From positions 1 to 64,000 of the forward strand of contig JBPOJA010000006.1 in assembly GCA_052034085.1 (NCBI GenBank): a stretch of 64,000 nucleotides of DNA, written 5' to 3'. Below are positions 7,533-15,835 of the stretch, one piece after another. Below the pieces are notes generated by a model. That model worked only from the letters and a program-made list of their open reading frames with translations. It was not told where the DNA came from and did not search any database. Position numbers and translations under genes: made by a program. The stretch's first letter is position 1, and each line of letters starts with the position of its first letter. The stretch is from UBA1426 sp052034085. Its GTDB lineage: Bacteria; Bacillota; Clostridia; Peptostreptococcales; Anaerovoracaceae.

Positions 7533-7880
7533 ATGGATATCATGAAAACCATTGAGCAGGATTATGTGAAGCCGGATCTTCCCCTGGTAAGAGTGGGAGA
7601 TACAGTGAGAGTTCACATAAAAATCAAAGAAGGCAACAGGGAAAGAATCCAGGTTTTCGAAGGCTTTGTTTTGAAAAAGCAGAGCGGCGGACTGAGGGAA
7701 ACCTTCACGGTAAGGAGAATAGCATCCGGCGTAGGTGTAGAAAAAACATTCCCACTTCATTCTCCCAGAATCGACAGGATTGAAGTTGTAAGACACGGAG
7801 AAGTTAGAAGAGCCAAGCTGAATTACATGAGGAAGAGAACCGGTAAGGCAGCGAAAATTAAAAGCAAAGAATATAACTAA
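7533..7880 (+). CDS. rplS: 50S ribosomal protein L19
   Basis: Large-subunit protein at the 30S-50S interface. The 115 residues carry the family features RVGDTVRVHIKIKEG, the RIQVFEGFVLKK segment, and the C-terminal RRAKLNYMRKRTGKAAKIK. Two ATGs stand side by side at 7530 and 7533; AGGAGG is four and seven bases away respectively, so I prefer 7533. The gene has its own promoter and is followed by a hairpin terminator, so it is probably transcribed alone. Confidence 0.97.
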   Translation: MDIMKTIEQDYVKPDLPLVRVGDTVRVHIKIKEGNRERIQVFEGFVLKKQSGGLRETFTVRRIASGVGVEKTFPLHSPRIDRIEVVRHGEVRRAKLNYMRKRTGKAAKIKSKEYN

Positions 7881-7883
7881 ATG

Positions 7884-7905
7884 AGAGGAGCCGGAAGGCT
7901 CCTCT
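7884..7905 (+). terminator. Terminator after rplS
   Basis: A 9-bp stem (AGAGGAGCC with GGCTCCTCT) closes a GGAA loop four bases after the rplS stop. The downstream T-run is short and interrupted. Confidence 0.65.
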
Positions 7906-7927
7906 TATGTTATGATCTAAAGGTGTT

Positions 7928-7987
7928 AATGGCAAATTGAATTGCAAAGAGAATGACAAAGAGAATTGCAAATAGAATGACAAAGAA
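7928..7987 (+). repeat. 12-base tandem repeat, five degenerate copies
   Basis: Successive 12-mers are AATGGCAAATTG, AATTGCAAAGAG, AATGACAAAGAG, AATTGCAAATAG and AATGACAAAGAA. The last four can also be read as two 24-base units differing at two positions. The array lies between the rplS terminator and the TraX-like gene, ending 18 bases before its start codon. Confidence 0.85.
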
Positions 7988-8005
7988 GGGTGCACAGGAG
8001 TCTTA

Positions 8006-8764
8006 ATGAAGCAAAAAATATCAGCCTATCATTTAAAGTTATTTGCATTATTTTTTATGGTAGTGGATCATGTTCACACATATTTAGGCATCGGCCCTTA
8101 CTGGATATCAATATTTCCCAGATTTGTGGCCCCTTTATTTACATTTTTTATAGTGGAAGGTTTCTTTAAAACATCATCCAGAAAAAAATACATTAAAAGA
8201 GTTTTTCTTTTTGCATTAATTATGCAGACAGGAAATGCAATAATTAACATTATTTTTGGGGTCACAGATTATCGCACCGGGGAAATGTCTTTTTATTCAA
8301 TAATGGAAGGAAACAATATCTTTTTGACTCTTGGCGTTTTTTTAATGCTGATGACCTTCCTTGAAAAAATCAGAAACAAAGAAAGCGTAATAAAAAACAT
8401 AGCCCTGTTTATGCTGTTTTCGTTTTTATCACTGCTGACTGAGGGCGGAATATTTTTGTATCCCGTATTATTGGTTATGTATTTCTTTTACAAAGATAAC
8501 AGGAAAATCTTTGTCGGAATCGCCTTGTGGTCTTTATTATTATTTTTTAAAGCATGGCTGTCATATTACACAGGTGGGACAGGGTTAACTCTTTTCAGAA
8601 CTTTATCATATTCGGCAGAATGGGCAATGATTTTTGTATTGCCTTTGATATATTTATATTCGGGCGAAAGAGGAAGAAACGACTTTTTCGCCAGATGGAT
8701 GTTTTATATTGTTTATCCGCTTCATTTGTGGATACTTTATATTATCAGCCTGGGATTTATGTAG
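8006..8764 (+). CDS. TraX-family membrane protein
   Basis: A 252-residue integral membrane protein of the TraX family; the founding member acetylates F pilin, and chromosomal relatives are of unknown role. It begins with KISAYHLKLFALFFMVVDHV, followed by FPRFVAPLFTFFIVEGFF, which match the family N-terminus. About seven hydrophobic stretches span the rest, ending in HLWILYIISLGFM. AGGAG stands nine bases before the ATG. Four lines of this gene counted by hand give about 28-38% GC against about 50% in the next gene, and it separates rplS from rbgA-rnhB, which usually stand together. Both suggest late insertion, although membrane proteins are often AT-rich. Confidence 0.8.
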   Translation: MKQKISAYHLKLFALFFMVVDHVHTYLGIGPYWISIFPRFVAPLFTFFIVEGFFKTSSRKKYIKRVFLFALIMQTGNAIINIIFGVTDYRTGEMSFYSIMEGNNIFLTLGVFLMLMTFLEKIRNKESVIKNIALFMLFSFLSLLTEGGIFLYPVLLVMYFFYKDNRKIFVGIALWSLLLFFKAWLSYYTGGTGLTLFRTLSYSAEWAMIFVLPLIYLYSGERGRNDFFARWMFYIVYPLHLWILYIISLGFM

Positions 8765-8869
8765 CCCGGATTTGTTCAGACCGGGGGCCAAACAGCCGGT
8801 AGTCTCATTGACCGACGGTTAAATGATTGGGCTTTCAGTGGCCGGAATTGCTGGTCGGGAGGTAAGAAT

Positions 8870-9724
8870 ATGAGCGATAATATAACTAACATTAACTGGT
8901 TTCCCGGCCATATGAAAAAAACCGGCGAACTGATAAAATCAAATCTGCGTCTTGTGGATCTGGTTCTGGAGCTGCTGGATGCCAGAATACCCATGGCCAG
9001 CAAGAATCCCGACATTGACAGGTTGGCCGGGAGCAAGCGGAAACTGATTATCCTTAATAAAACCGACCTGGCGGACGAAACCGTCAATGACCGGTGGGTT
9101 GTCCATTTTCAAAATCAGGGCATCGGCGCAGTTAAACTCAATGCAAATACCGGTGAAGGCCTCCCTTTTCTTATGAAAACCCTTGAAAAAATACAGGCAG
9201 ACAGAAATCAAACTGCCAGAGCATACAGGCATCTTAGAATGATGGTGGTAGGAGTTCCCAATGTGGGGAAGTCTTCACTGATTAACAGACTTATGGGCCG
9301 CAAAGGCGCAATGACCGGAGACAGACCCGGGGTTACCCGTGGAAAACAGTGGCTGAAAATGAAAAATTCCATGGAGCTCCTTGATACGCCGGGGATTTTG
9401 TGGCCGAAGTTCGAAGATCCGGAAGTTGGGCTGAAGCTGGCTTTCTGTGGTTCAATTAAGGATGAAATTATGGATCTGGAAAGTCTGGGATTAAAGTTGA
9501 TTGAGGTGCTTTCGGAAAAATACCCGGCACTGCTCATGGGAAGGTATGCCCTGGAAAGCCTGGGAAACGAGCCTTTGAACACAATGGACATGATTGCCAA
9601 AAGCCGTGGTTTCCTCCTCTCAAAAGGGCGCATAGATTATGAGCGAACAGCCAGAACTGTGTTGTACGAATTCCGGGACGGCCTTATTGGCAGAATCAGT
9701 TTAGAAGAACCGGAGGAAGTTTAG
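8870..9724 (+). CDS. rbgA: Ribosome biogenesis GTPase RbgA (YlqF)
   Basis: Circularly permuted GTPase needed for late assembly of the 50S subunit. The 284 residues show the permuted motif order: G4 (NKTD, from Asn63) comes first, then G1 GVPNVGKS from residue 128, and G3 DTPG near residue 173. The opening INWFPGHMKK is characteristic of YlqF. GGGAGG precedes the ATG. The stop overlaps the rnhB start by one base, an arrangement common in Firmicutes. Confidence 0.95.
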   Translation: MSDNITNINWFPGHMKKTGELIKSNLRLVDLVLELLDARIPMASKNPDIDRLAGSKRKLIILNKTDLADETVNDRWVVHFQNQGIGAVKLNANTGEGLPFLMKTLEKIQADRNQTARAYRHLRMMVVGVPNVGKSSLINRLMGRKGAMTGDRPGVTRGKQWLKMKNSMELLDTPGILWPKFEDPEVGLKLAFCGSIKDEIMDLESLGLKLIEVLSEKYPALLMGRYALESLGNEPLNTMDMIAKSRGFLLSKGRIDYERTARTVLYEFRDGLIGRISLEEPEEV

Positions 9725-10368
9725 TGGAAAAGAACAATGTCCGCAATTTAAGAGAATACGAAAGAGTTCTTTACGGAAAAGGCCTTACATATATTGCGGG
9801 AATTGATGAGGCCGGACGGGGGCCCCTGGCCGGACCGGTGGTTGCAGCTGCCGTTGTCTTTTCCCGTGACTTCGAGGATGCCGGCATTAAGGATTCGAAA
9901 AAACTCTCTGCGAAGAAAAGAGAAACTATGGCAGCTGTCATTAAGGAGAATGCACTGGCCTGGGGGATTGGTCTGGTGGATCATGAGGAGATTGATGAAA
10001 TCAACATCCTGGAAGCCACGAAAAAAGCCATGAAAATGGCTTTGGCGGCGGCAGATGCGGATTTGAAGAGGACGCTCAATTCGGGCATAGTTAGGATTGA
10101 ACATGTACTCATAGATGCCGTCAGGCTGGAAGGTTTGGATATCAGCCAGACGGCCATTGTTAAAGGCGATGAGTTCTGTTTTTCCATAGCCGCCGCCTCA
10201 ATTTTAGCCAAAGTCCACAGGGATGAAATCATGGTTGCCATGGCAGAAAAATATCCGGGCTATGGCTTTGAGAAGCATAAAGGCTACGGAACCAGAGCCC
10301 ATTATGAAGCCATCTGGGAACTCGGACTTTGCCCTATTCACAGACGAAGCTTCACCAAAGGCCTATAG
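9724..10368 (+). CDS. rnhB: Ribonuclease HII
   Basis: Removes RNA from RNA-DNA hybrids and excises single ribonucleotides from DNA. The 214 residues include GIDEAGRGPLAGPVVAAAV near residues 25-43, carrying the Asp-Glu pair, the later VLIDAVRL acidic site, and SIAAASILAKVHRD. The start is GTG, overlapping the last base of rbgA, with GGAGG in the upstream gene. No clear terminator follows; the next 300 bases hold repeats only. Confidence 0.95.
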   Translation: MEKNNVRNLREYERVLYGKGLTYIAGIDEAGRGPLAGPVVAAAVVFSRDFEDAGIKDSKKLSAKKRETMAAVIKENALAWGIGLVDHEEIDEINILEATKKAMKMALAAADADLKRTLNSGIVRIEHVLIDAVRLEGLDISQTAIVKGDEFCFSIAAASILAKVHRDEIMVAMAEKYPGYGFEKHKGYGTRAHYEAIWELGLCPIHRRSFTKGL

Positions 10369-10678
10369 TATATTGAGAGGTGCTGGCCATTGCCTTTGCG
10401 GCGGACAAAAATTCAGGTTATGCTAGAGTCACCATGGTTTTTTAAGCTTCTATGGTCAAGCTAACAGCTTCTGCTACAAGAACCCCAAAATGACAGGCTT
10501 TTTCCCTAGCAAATCTTGCAAATCCGACCAGAAAAAGCCTTTCAGCTGAAATGTGACTAGCAAAACTTGCAGGCTTGGCCACCAAGATACAAGCAGCACA
10601 GTGGCCAGGGGGCCGCAAGCAGCGCAGCCACCAAGATGCAAGCAGCACAGCCGTGCCCCAAGCTTGAAAATTTTCCAC
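10369..10678. repeat. Non-coding spacer with short direct repeats
   Basis: This stretch of about 310 bases holds no gene I can support. It has a 15-base near-repeat (CTAGCAAATCTTGCA at 10506-10520, with one change at 10557-10571). It also has a 23-base near-repeat at 10579-10601 and 10628-10650, with one difference. Part of the latter occurs a third time at 10615-10627 as GCAAGCAGCGCAG. Open frames of 70-92 codons on the minus strand look like chance. It may be a dispersed intergenic repeat of this genome. Confidence 0.6.
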
Positions 10679-10706
10679 TTGACAAAGCATCCGCTGCGGC
10701 TACAAT
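10679..10706 (+). promoter_or_regulatory. Promoter for the T-box leader and valS
   Basis: TTGACA (10679-10684), a 16-base spacer and TACAAT (10701-10706). This is close to consensus, and the start near 10713 sits just ahead of the T-box stem I. Confidence 0.75.
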
Positions 10707-10712
10707 GAATGT

Positions 10713-10928
10713 ATAGCTTTTTGAGCGAATTAATACAGCTTGCGATGAACAAGAGGAGTAGGAAAACACCCTTCTACAGAGAAAGGATACCAGGCTGAGA
10801 TATCCTGCAAGTAGGATTTTCTGAAGGTTGCTTGGGAGCAGGGTTAAATGAGGGCTGCGCCGACAACAGGCGCAGAATTAAGGTGGTACCGCGAGAATTC
10901 GTCCTTATGCATGGCATAGGGACTTTTT
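10713..10928 (+). promoter_or_regulatory. T-box leader of valS
   Basis: A tRNA-sensing leader that lets transcription continue into valS when uncharged tRNA-Val accumulates. The AGTA of the stem I loop E motif is at 10757-10760 and its partner GAA at 10823-10825. A valine codon GTT lies at 10827-10829 but needs a one-base offset from GAA; GGT would be immediate. Stem III is a 7-bp hairpin at 10855-10875. The T-box core AAGGTGGTACCGCG spans 10880-10893, its UGGU fitting a tRNA ending in ACCA. The terminator (10901-10923, a 10-bp stem with one G-T pair) precedes five T residues; AAGG pairing with CCTT forms the competing antiterminator. Confidence 0.93.
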
Positions 10929-10979
10929 ATTTGAGACGGGCCGGTTGGGCCCGTCCACCCATCAACAGGAGGTAACGAA

Positions 10980-13640
10980 TTGGAAAAAAATCTGAACAAA
11001 AACTACGACCCGAAGAGCTTTGAGGACAGGCTTTACGAAAAATGGGAAAATTCAGGGGCATTCAAAGACACGGGAGACATGAGCAAAAAGCCCTTTGTTA
11101 TCTCCATGCCACCCCCAAACATAACGGGCCAGCTCCATATGGGTCATGCATTGGACCATACATTGCAGGATGTGCTTATCAGATACAAGCGGATGCAGGG
11201 CTTTGATGCACTTTGGGTGCCGGGATCTGACCATGCCAGCATTGCCACAGAGGTCAAGGTTGTGGAAAAAATCATGGACGAAGAGGGCAAGACCAAGGAA
11301 GATCTGGGAAGGGAAGAATTCCTGAAAAGAGCCTGGGAGTGGAAGGATACCTACGGAGGCATGATTACACAGCAGTGCAGGAAACTGGGGGATTCATGCG
11401 ACTGGGAGCGGGAACGCTTTACCATGGACGAAGGTCTTTCCAGGGCTGTCATCGAGTTCTTTGTCCGGCTATATGAACAAGGACACATTTACAGGGGCAA
11501 CCGGATAATCAACTGGTGTCCCGATTGCGGCACATCTCTCTCCGATGCGGAAGTAGAACATGATGATAAGCACAGCAAATACTACTATTTCCGCTATCCG
11601 GGGGCAGATGGAAGTGAGGGTATTGTAGTTGCAACATCCAGGCCTGAAACCATGTTCGGTGACGTGGCCATTGCAGTCCATCCGGATGACAAACGCTATA
11701 GACATCTCATAGGCAAAGAGGTGCTTCTGCCCATAGTGGGTAAGGTTCTGCCCATAATTGCCGATGATTTTCCCGACCCGGAAAAAGGAACGGGAGCTGT
11801 TAAAATTACTCCGGCTCATGATCCAAACGACTTTGAAGTTGGCATGAGGCACGGTCTTCCCCAGCCGGTCTGCATAGATGAAGAGGCTAAAATGACAGCC
11901 CTGGCGGGGAAATATGAGGGCATGGACAGGTATGAGTGCCGTGAAGCCTGGGTCAAAGAACTGACCGAAGGCGGTTTTTTGGAAAGGATTGAGGATATGG
12001 TAATTCCTGTCGGAGAATGCTACCGCTGTTCCACGGCTGTTGAGCCCATGCTTTCACTCCAGTGGTTTGTGGCCATGAAAGAACTGGCCAAACCGGCCAT
12101 TGAAGTCGCCTTAAAGGGAGAACTGCAGCATGTGCCTCAGCGTTTTGAGAAGATTTATCTGCACTGGCTGGAAGAAATCAGGGACTGGTGCATTTCAAGA
12201 CAGCTGTGGTGGGGCCACAGAATTCCCGCATACTACTGCGATGACTGTGATGAACTGATGGTTGCAAGAACAAAGCCGGAAAAGTGCACAAAATGCGGGT
12301 CCACAAACATAAGACAGGATGAGGATGTACTGGATACCTGGTTCAGTTCCGCCCTATGGCCCTTTTCAACTCTGGGCTGGCCTGAGGATACTCCCGATAT
12401 GGAAAGGTTTTTTCCCACGGATGTCCTGGTGACAGGCTATGACATCATATTTTTCTGGGTTGTTCGCATGGTCTTTTCATCCCTGGCCATGACAGGAAAA
12501 TCTCCCTTCCACACGGTATATATACATGGCCTGGTAAAAGACGGAGAGGGCAGGAAGATGTCAAAATCCCTGGGCAACGGCGTGGATCCCCTTGAAATCA
12601 TAGAGCAGTACGGGGCTGACGCCCTGAGATTTATGCTGCTTACCGGCATCAGCCCCGGCAACGATATCAGGTTCAGAATGGACAGGCTGGAATCATGCAG
12701 AAATTTCGCCAATAAACTGTGGAACGCTTCCCGTTTCGTAATAATGAATCTGGAAGACGAAGAGTCATACAGCTTCAACTTCAACGATATTAAGAATTTA
12801 CTTAAAGATGAGGATAAATGGATACTGCACAGGCTGAATCTTACCGTTAAAGAGGCAACAGAACATATGGAAGCCTATGATATTGCCCTGGCTGGCCAGA
12901 AGATTCAGGACTTTATCTGGGATGAATACTGCGACTGGTATATAGAAATGGTGAAATCCAGGCTTTACGGAAGCGATGAAAGGGACAAAAGGACAGCCCG
13001 GACCATCCTGGTCAAAGTATTAAAAGATATGCTGGCTCTTCTGCATCCTTTTATGCCTTTTATTACAGAGGAAATCTGGGGCTTCCTGCCGGGCAACGAA
13101 AAAATGCTTATTGTTTCCGAATGGCCTCAGTACGACAAAGAAATGGTTTTCACCGACGAAAGTGGCAGGATGAAGCTATATATGGATGCCATAAGGAGCA
13201 TTAGAAATATCAGGGCGGAAGCGGGAGCTTTGCCAAGCAAGAAGTTTAAAGCGATTATTTTAGCCGATCAGGGCAGGAAAAACACTCTTGAGGAAGGCGA
13301 AAAATATCTGCTCGAGCTTGCAAACCTGACGGCAGTGGATTTCATAAGCAATAAAGATCAGATCCCAAAGGATGTAATGTCGGCGGTAATAGACGGTGCA
13401 GAAATCTTCATCCCCCAGGATGAGCTTCTGGATTATGAGGCAGAGCTTGAGCGGCTGAAAAAGGAGGAGCAGAAGCTTGAAGGTGACCTGGCCAGATATT
13501 CGGGGAAACTAAACAATCCCAACTTTGTTGAGAAGGCAAAGCCTGAAGTGGTAACTGCTGAAAGGGAAAAACAGTCCAGAACAGAAGAAATGCTGAAAAA
13601 AGTAAGAGACCGCATAAATGAATTACAAAGAAGTCATTGA
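10980..13640 (+). CDS. valS: Valyl-tRNA synthetase
   Basis: Charges tRNA-Val; class I synthetase of 886 residues. HMGH is at residues 53-56 after PPPNITGQL, KMSKS at 526-530. Between them lies the editing domain with TSRPETMFGDVA and the zinc-type Cys pairs CDDCDE and CTKCGS. The C-terminus is the usual coiled-coil arm (EAELERLKKEEQKL region). The start is TTG, six bases after AGGAGGT. A separate 8-bp GC-rich hairpin (10935-10955) lies between the T-box terminator and this ribosome binding site. Expression is controlled by the T-box. The last 23 bases overlap folC. Confidence 0.97.
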   Translation: MEKNLNKNYDPKSFEDRLYEKWENSGAFKDTGDMSKKPFVISMPPPNITGQLHMGHALDHTLQDVLIRYKRMQGFDALWVPGSDHASIATEVKVVEKIMDEEGKTKEDLGREEFLKRAWEWKDTYGGMITQQCRKLGDSCDWERERFTMDEGLSRAVIEFFVRLYEQGHIYRGNRIINWCPDCGTSLSDAEVEHDDKHSKYYYFRYPGADGSEGIVVATSRPETMFGDVAIAVHPDDKRYRHLIGKEVLLPIVGKVLPIIADDFPDPEKGTGAVKITPAHDPNDFEVGMRHGLPQPVCIDEEAKMTALAGKYEGMDRYECREAWVKELTEGGFLERIEDMVIPVGECYRCSTAVEPMLSLQWFVAMKELAKPAIEVALKGELQHVPQRFEKIYLHWLEEIRDWCISRQLWWGHRIPAYYCDDCDELMVARTKPEKCTKCGSTNIRQDEDVLDTWFSSALWPFSTLGWPEDTPDMERFFPTDVLVTGYDIIFFWVVRMVFSSLAMTGKSPFHTVYIHGLVKDGEGRKMSKSLGNGVDPLEIIEQYGADALRFMLLTGISPGNDIRFRMDRLESCRNFANKLWNASRFVIMNLEDEESYSFNFNDIKNLLKDEDKWILHRLNLTVKEATEHMEAYDIALAGQKIQDFIWDEYCDWYIEMVKSRLYGSDERDKRTARTILVKVLKDMLALLHPFMPFITEEIWGFLPGNEKMLIVSEWPQYDKEMVFTDESGRMKLYMDAIRSIRNIRAEAGALPSKKFKAIILADQGRKNTLEEGEKYLLELANLTAVDFISNKDQIPKDVMSAVIDGAEIFIPQDELLDYEAELERLKKEEQKLEGDLARYSGKLNNPNFVEKAKPEVVTAEREKQSRTEEMLKKVRDRINELQRSH

Positions 13641-14928
13641 AAGGCTGAAAGATTCGCAGCAGCTGGGGAGCAGGCTGGGCCTTGACAGGATGAAAGCCCT
13701 GATGGACCTACTGGGGAATCCTCAGGATAAGCTTCAGATAATCCATGTGGGGGGAACCAATGGCAAGGGATCGGTCTGCACCTACCTGACAGAAATTCTG
13801 GCAGAAAACGGTTACAGTACAGGGACCTTCCTCTCGCCATACCTTGAAAGCCCTTTGGATTCCATTCTGCTTTCAGGGAAGGAAATTTCCGGGACTGAAT
13901 TTGTTGAAGGTGCAGAAAAGGTTTTTGCAGCCGCCGACAAACTGGCCGCTGAAACAGGGGATATGGCCACTGAATTCGAACTGCTTGCCGCCATCGCTTT
14001 TACCGTTTTCGAAAGCCGGCCAGTTGATTTTGTCGTGCTTGAAGTAGGGCTTGGAGGAAGGGGCGATGCTACCAACATAATCAAGGCCCCTTTGCTTTCG
14101 GTAATCACTTCCGTTTCTATCGACCACAAAGGAATACTGGGCGACACAACGGAAAAAATCGGCCGGGAAAAAGCCGGGATTATCAAACAGGGCAGGCCTG
14201 TAATATCCAACGTCAGGGATGAGGCAGCCGCAAAAGTTATTAAAGCAAAGGCCGAAGAAATGAGCAGCCCTTTTTACGATGCCACGGTTTTCGAAGCATA
14301 TGATATTGAAAGAGATATAAGGGGTTACAGCTTTGAAATAGACAAAAACGCTGTGGATGCCATCAGTGACGTCAGCTTTCATGTTAAGCTGGGAATGGCT
14401 GGGGATCATCAGGTTTCCAACGCAATCTGCGCTCTTTATACGATTAATATACTGGTCAGAATGGGTATAATCAGGGTGGACATAGAGGCACTGCTGAGAG
14501 GGCTGGCAAAAAGCAGGCAAAAAGGCCGCCTTGAGATTATCATGGAGAATCCTTTAATAATTGCCGATGGAGCTCACAATGCCGAAGGGGTAAAGGCTCT
14601 CAAAAAAGTGGTGGTGGAGCATTTCGCAGACAGTAAAATCCTCTTCGTCCTGGGCATGATTAAGGGAAAGGAAGCAGACCTTATGGTCAAGGAATTATGT
14701 CTGTCCAATGCCGCTATAGTGACCACGGAGCCGGAAAATTTCATGAGGTTTAAGGCTAAAGACCTTTGCAGAATAGTTCGCAGAGCCGGTTGTGAATGTG
14801 AAAGTCTCGGTCCTGTGGGGGAGGCTCTGAAATACGTTGATAAGGTAAAAAACGATTACGATGTAGTTATTATAACCGGATCTTTGTATCTGGCCGGAAA
14901 GGTAAGGGGATATTTCCATGCTGGTTAA
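13618..14928 (+). CDS. folC: Folylpolyglutamate / dihydrofolate synthase
   Basis: Adds glutamate to folates (and, in bifunctional members, to dihydropteroate); Mur-ligase fold, 436 residues. The ATP loop GGTNGKGS lies near residues 45-52, the downstream LEVGLGGRGDATN motif binds Mg and the next domain shows DGAHNAEG. The start lies 23 bases inside valS with only a weak ribosome binding site, so translation is probably coupled. Order valS-folC is common in Firmicutes. Confidence 0.94.
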   Translation: MNYKEVIERLKDSQQLGSRLGLDRMKALMDLLGNPQDKLQIIHVGGTNGKGSVCTYLTEILAENGYSTGTFLSPYLESPLDSILLSGKEISGTEFVEGAEKVFAAADKLAAETGDMATEFELLAAIAFTVFESRPVDFVVLEVGLGGRGDATNIIKAPLLSVITSVSIDHKGILGDTTEKIGREKAGIIKQGRPVISNVRDEAAAKVIKAKAEEMSSPFYDATVFEAYDIERDIRGYSFEIDKNAVDAISDVSFHVKLGMAGDHQVSNAICALYTINILVRMGIIRVDIEALLRGLAKSRQKGRLEIIMENPLIIADGAHNAEGVKALKKVVVEHFADSKILFVLGMIKGKEADLMVKELCLSNAAIVTTEPENFMRFKAKDLCRIVRRAGCECESLGPVGEALKYVDKVKNDYDVVIITGSLYLAGKVRGYFHAG

Positions 14929-15835
14929 AGAAAAAGTTCTGCTGGTTTATAATCCGCACGCCGGTAACAGGCAGTTCGTCAACTACATGGACAGAGTGGT
15001 GAGGGCTTTTCAGAAGCAAAAAAAACAGATAATACCCATCAGGCTTGACCGGTCCACGGCTTTGACTGATGCTTTCAGAACCGCAGAAAGAGAAAGGGTG
15101 GTTAAACTGATAATCGCCGGCGGTGACGGAACCATCAATAATGTAGTGAATACCATGCTGGCCTGCGGGGTCAACCTGCCCATAGCCATTTTCCCCACCG
15201 GCACGGCTAACGATTTTGCCCATTACTATGACATACCAACAAACATTGATAAAATGATCCAGATTGCTGAGGGTGAAAACTACAGTTTCTCCGATCTGGG
15301 CCTTGTAAACGACAAATATTTTGTCAATGTGGCTGCCATGGGATTTCTGGTGGATGTGAGCCAGAAAACCGACCCTGACGCCAAGACAACATTAGGCGTA
15401 ATGTCATATTACCTCAAGGGAGTCAGTGAAGTACCCAATTTGAAGCCCATTACAATGAAGGTCGAAAGTAAAGAATATTCCGGCGTTGACAAAATATATT
15501 TCATGCTGGTGATGAATGGAAAGTCAGCGGGAGGCTTCAAGAGGGTGGCACCCACGGCAAGTTTAAGTGACGGACTTCTGGATGTGCTCATGTTCAGGGA
15601 GATGCCGCTGGTGGAACTGCCGGGGCTGCTTTTCAATTTCATGCAGGGCAATCATTCTGAGAACAAAAACGTGATTTTTTTCAGGACAAAGGAACTGCTT
15701 CTCGAGACTGATGAAGATATAGGAACAGATATTGACGGTGAAAAGGGATGTAAATTTCCCTTAAAAATCACCTGTGTTCCAAAAGTGCTTGAAATTAATA
15801 CCTTAAGAGAAAATATGGAGGGATCAAATTGGTAA
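14918..15835 (+). CDS. Diacylglycerol kinase-family lipid kinase
   Basis: A 305-residue member of the DagK/YegS lipid kinase family, which phosphorylates diacylglycerol or a related lipid at the inner membrane face. The glycine-rich ATP motif GGDGTINNVV starts near residue 68, followed by FPTGTANDFA, both typical. The C-terminal domain with GGFKRVAPTASLSDGLLDV also matches. It overlaps folC by 11 bases and the acetyltransferase gene by 7. It could recycle diacylglycerol released by lipoteichoic acid or lipoprotein turnover; the exact lipid is not known from sequence. Confidence 0.88.
   Translation: MLVKEKVLLVYNPHAGNRQFVNYMDRVVRAFQKQKKQIIPIRLDRSTALTDAFRTAERERVVKLIIAGGDGTINNVVNTMLACGVNLPIAIFPTGTANDFAHYYDIPTNIDKMIQIAEGENYSFSDLGLVNDKYFVNVAAMGFLVDVSQKTDPDAKTTLGVMSYYLKGVSEVPNLKPITMKVESKEYSGVDKIYFMLVMNGKSAGGFKRVAPTASLSDGLLDVLMFREMPLVELPGLLFNFMQGNHSENKNVIFFRTKELLLETDEDIGTDIDGEKGCKFPLKITCVPKVLEINTLRENMEGSNW

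Noticed and set aside
6451..7987. The short repeat arrays as a CRISPR or as attachment sites for the nearby recombinase
   Set aside because: Units of 12-14 bases without spacers are not CRISPR, and the arrays are not inverted or dif-like; they look like slippage repeats.
8764..8869. Hairpin CCCGG/CCGGG as a terminator after the TraX-like gene
   Set aside because: Only five pairs with an 11-base loop and no T-run; too weak to list as a feature.
10442..10769. Minus-strand open frames of 70-92 codons in the spacer before valS
   Set aside because: Three frames overlap each other, run through the repeats and the valS promoter, lack ribosome binding sites and have odd, Cys- and Trp-rich composition.
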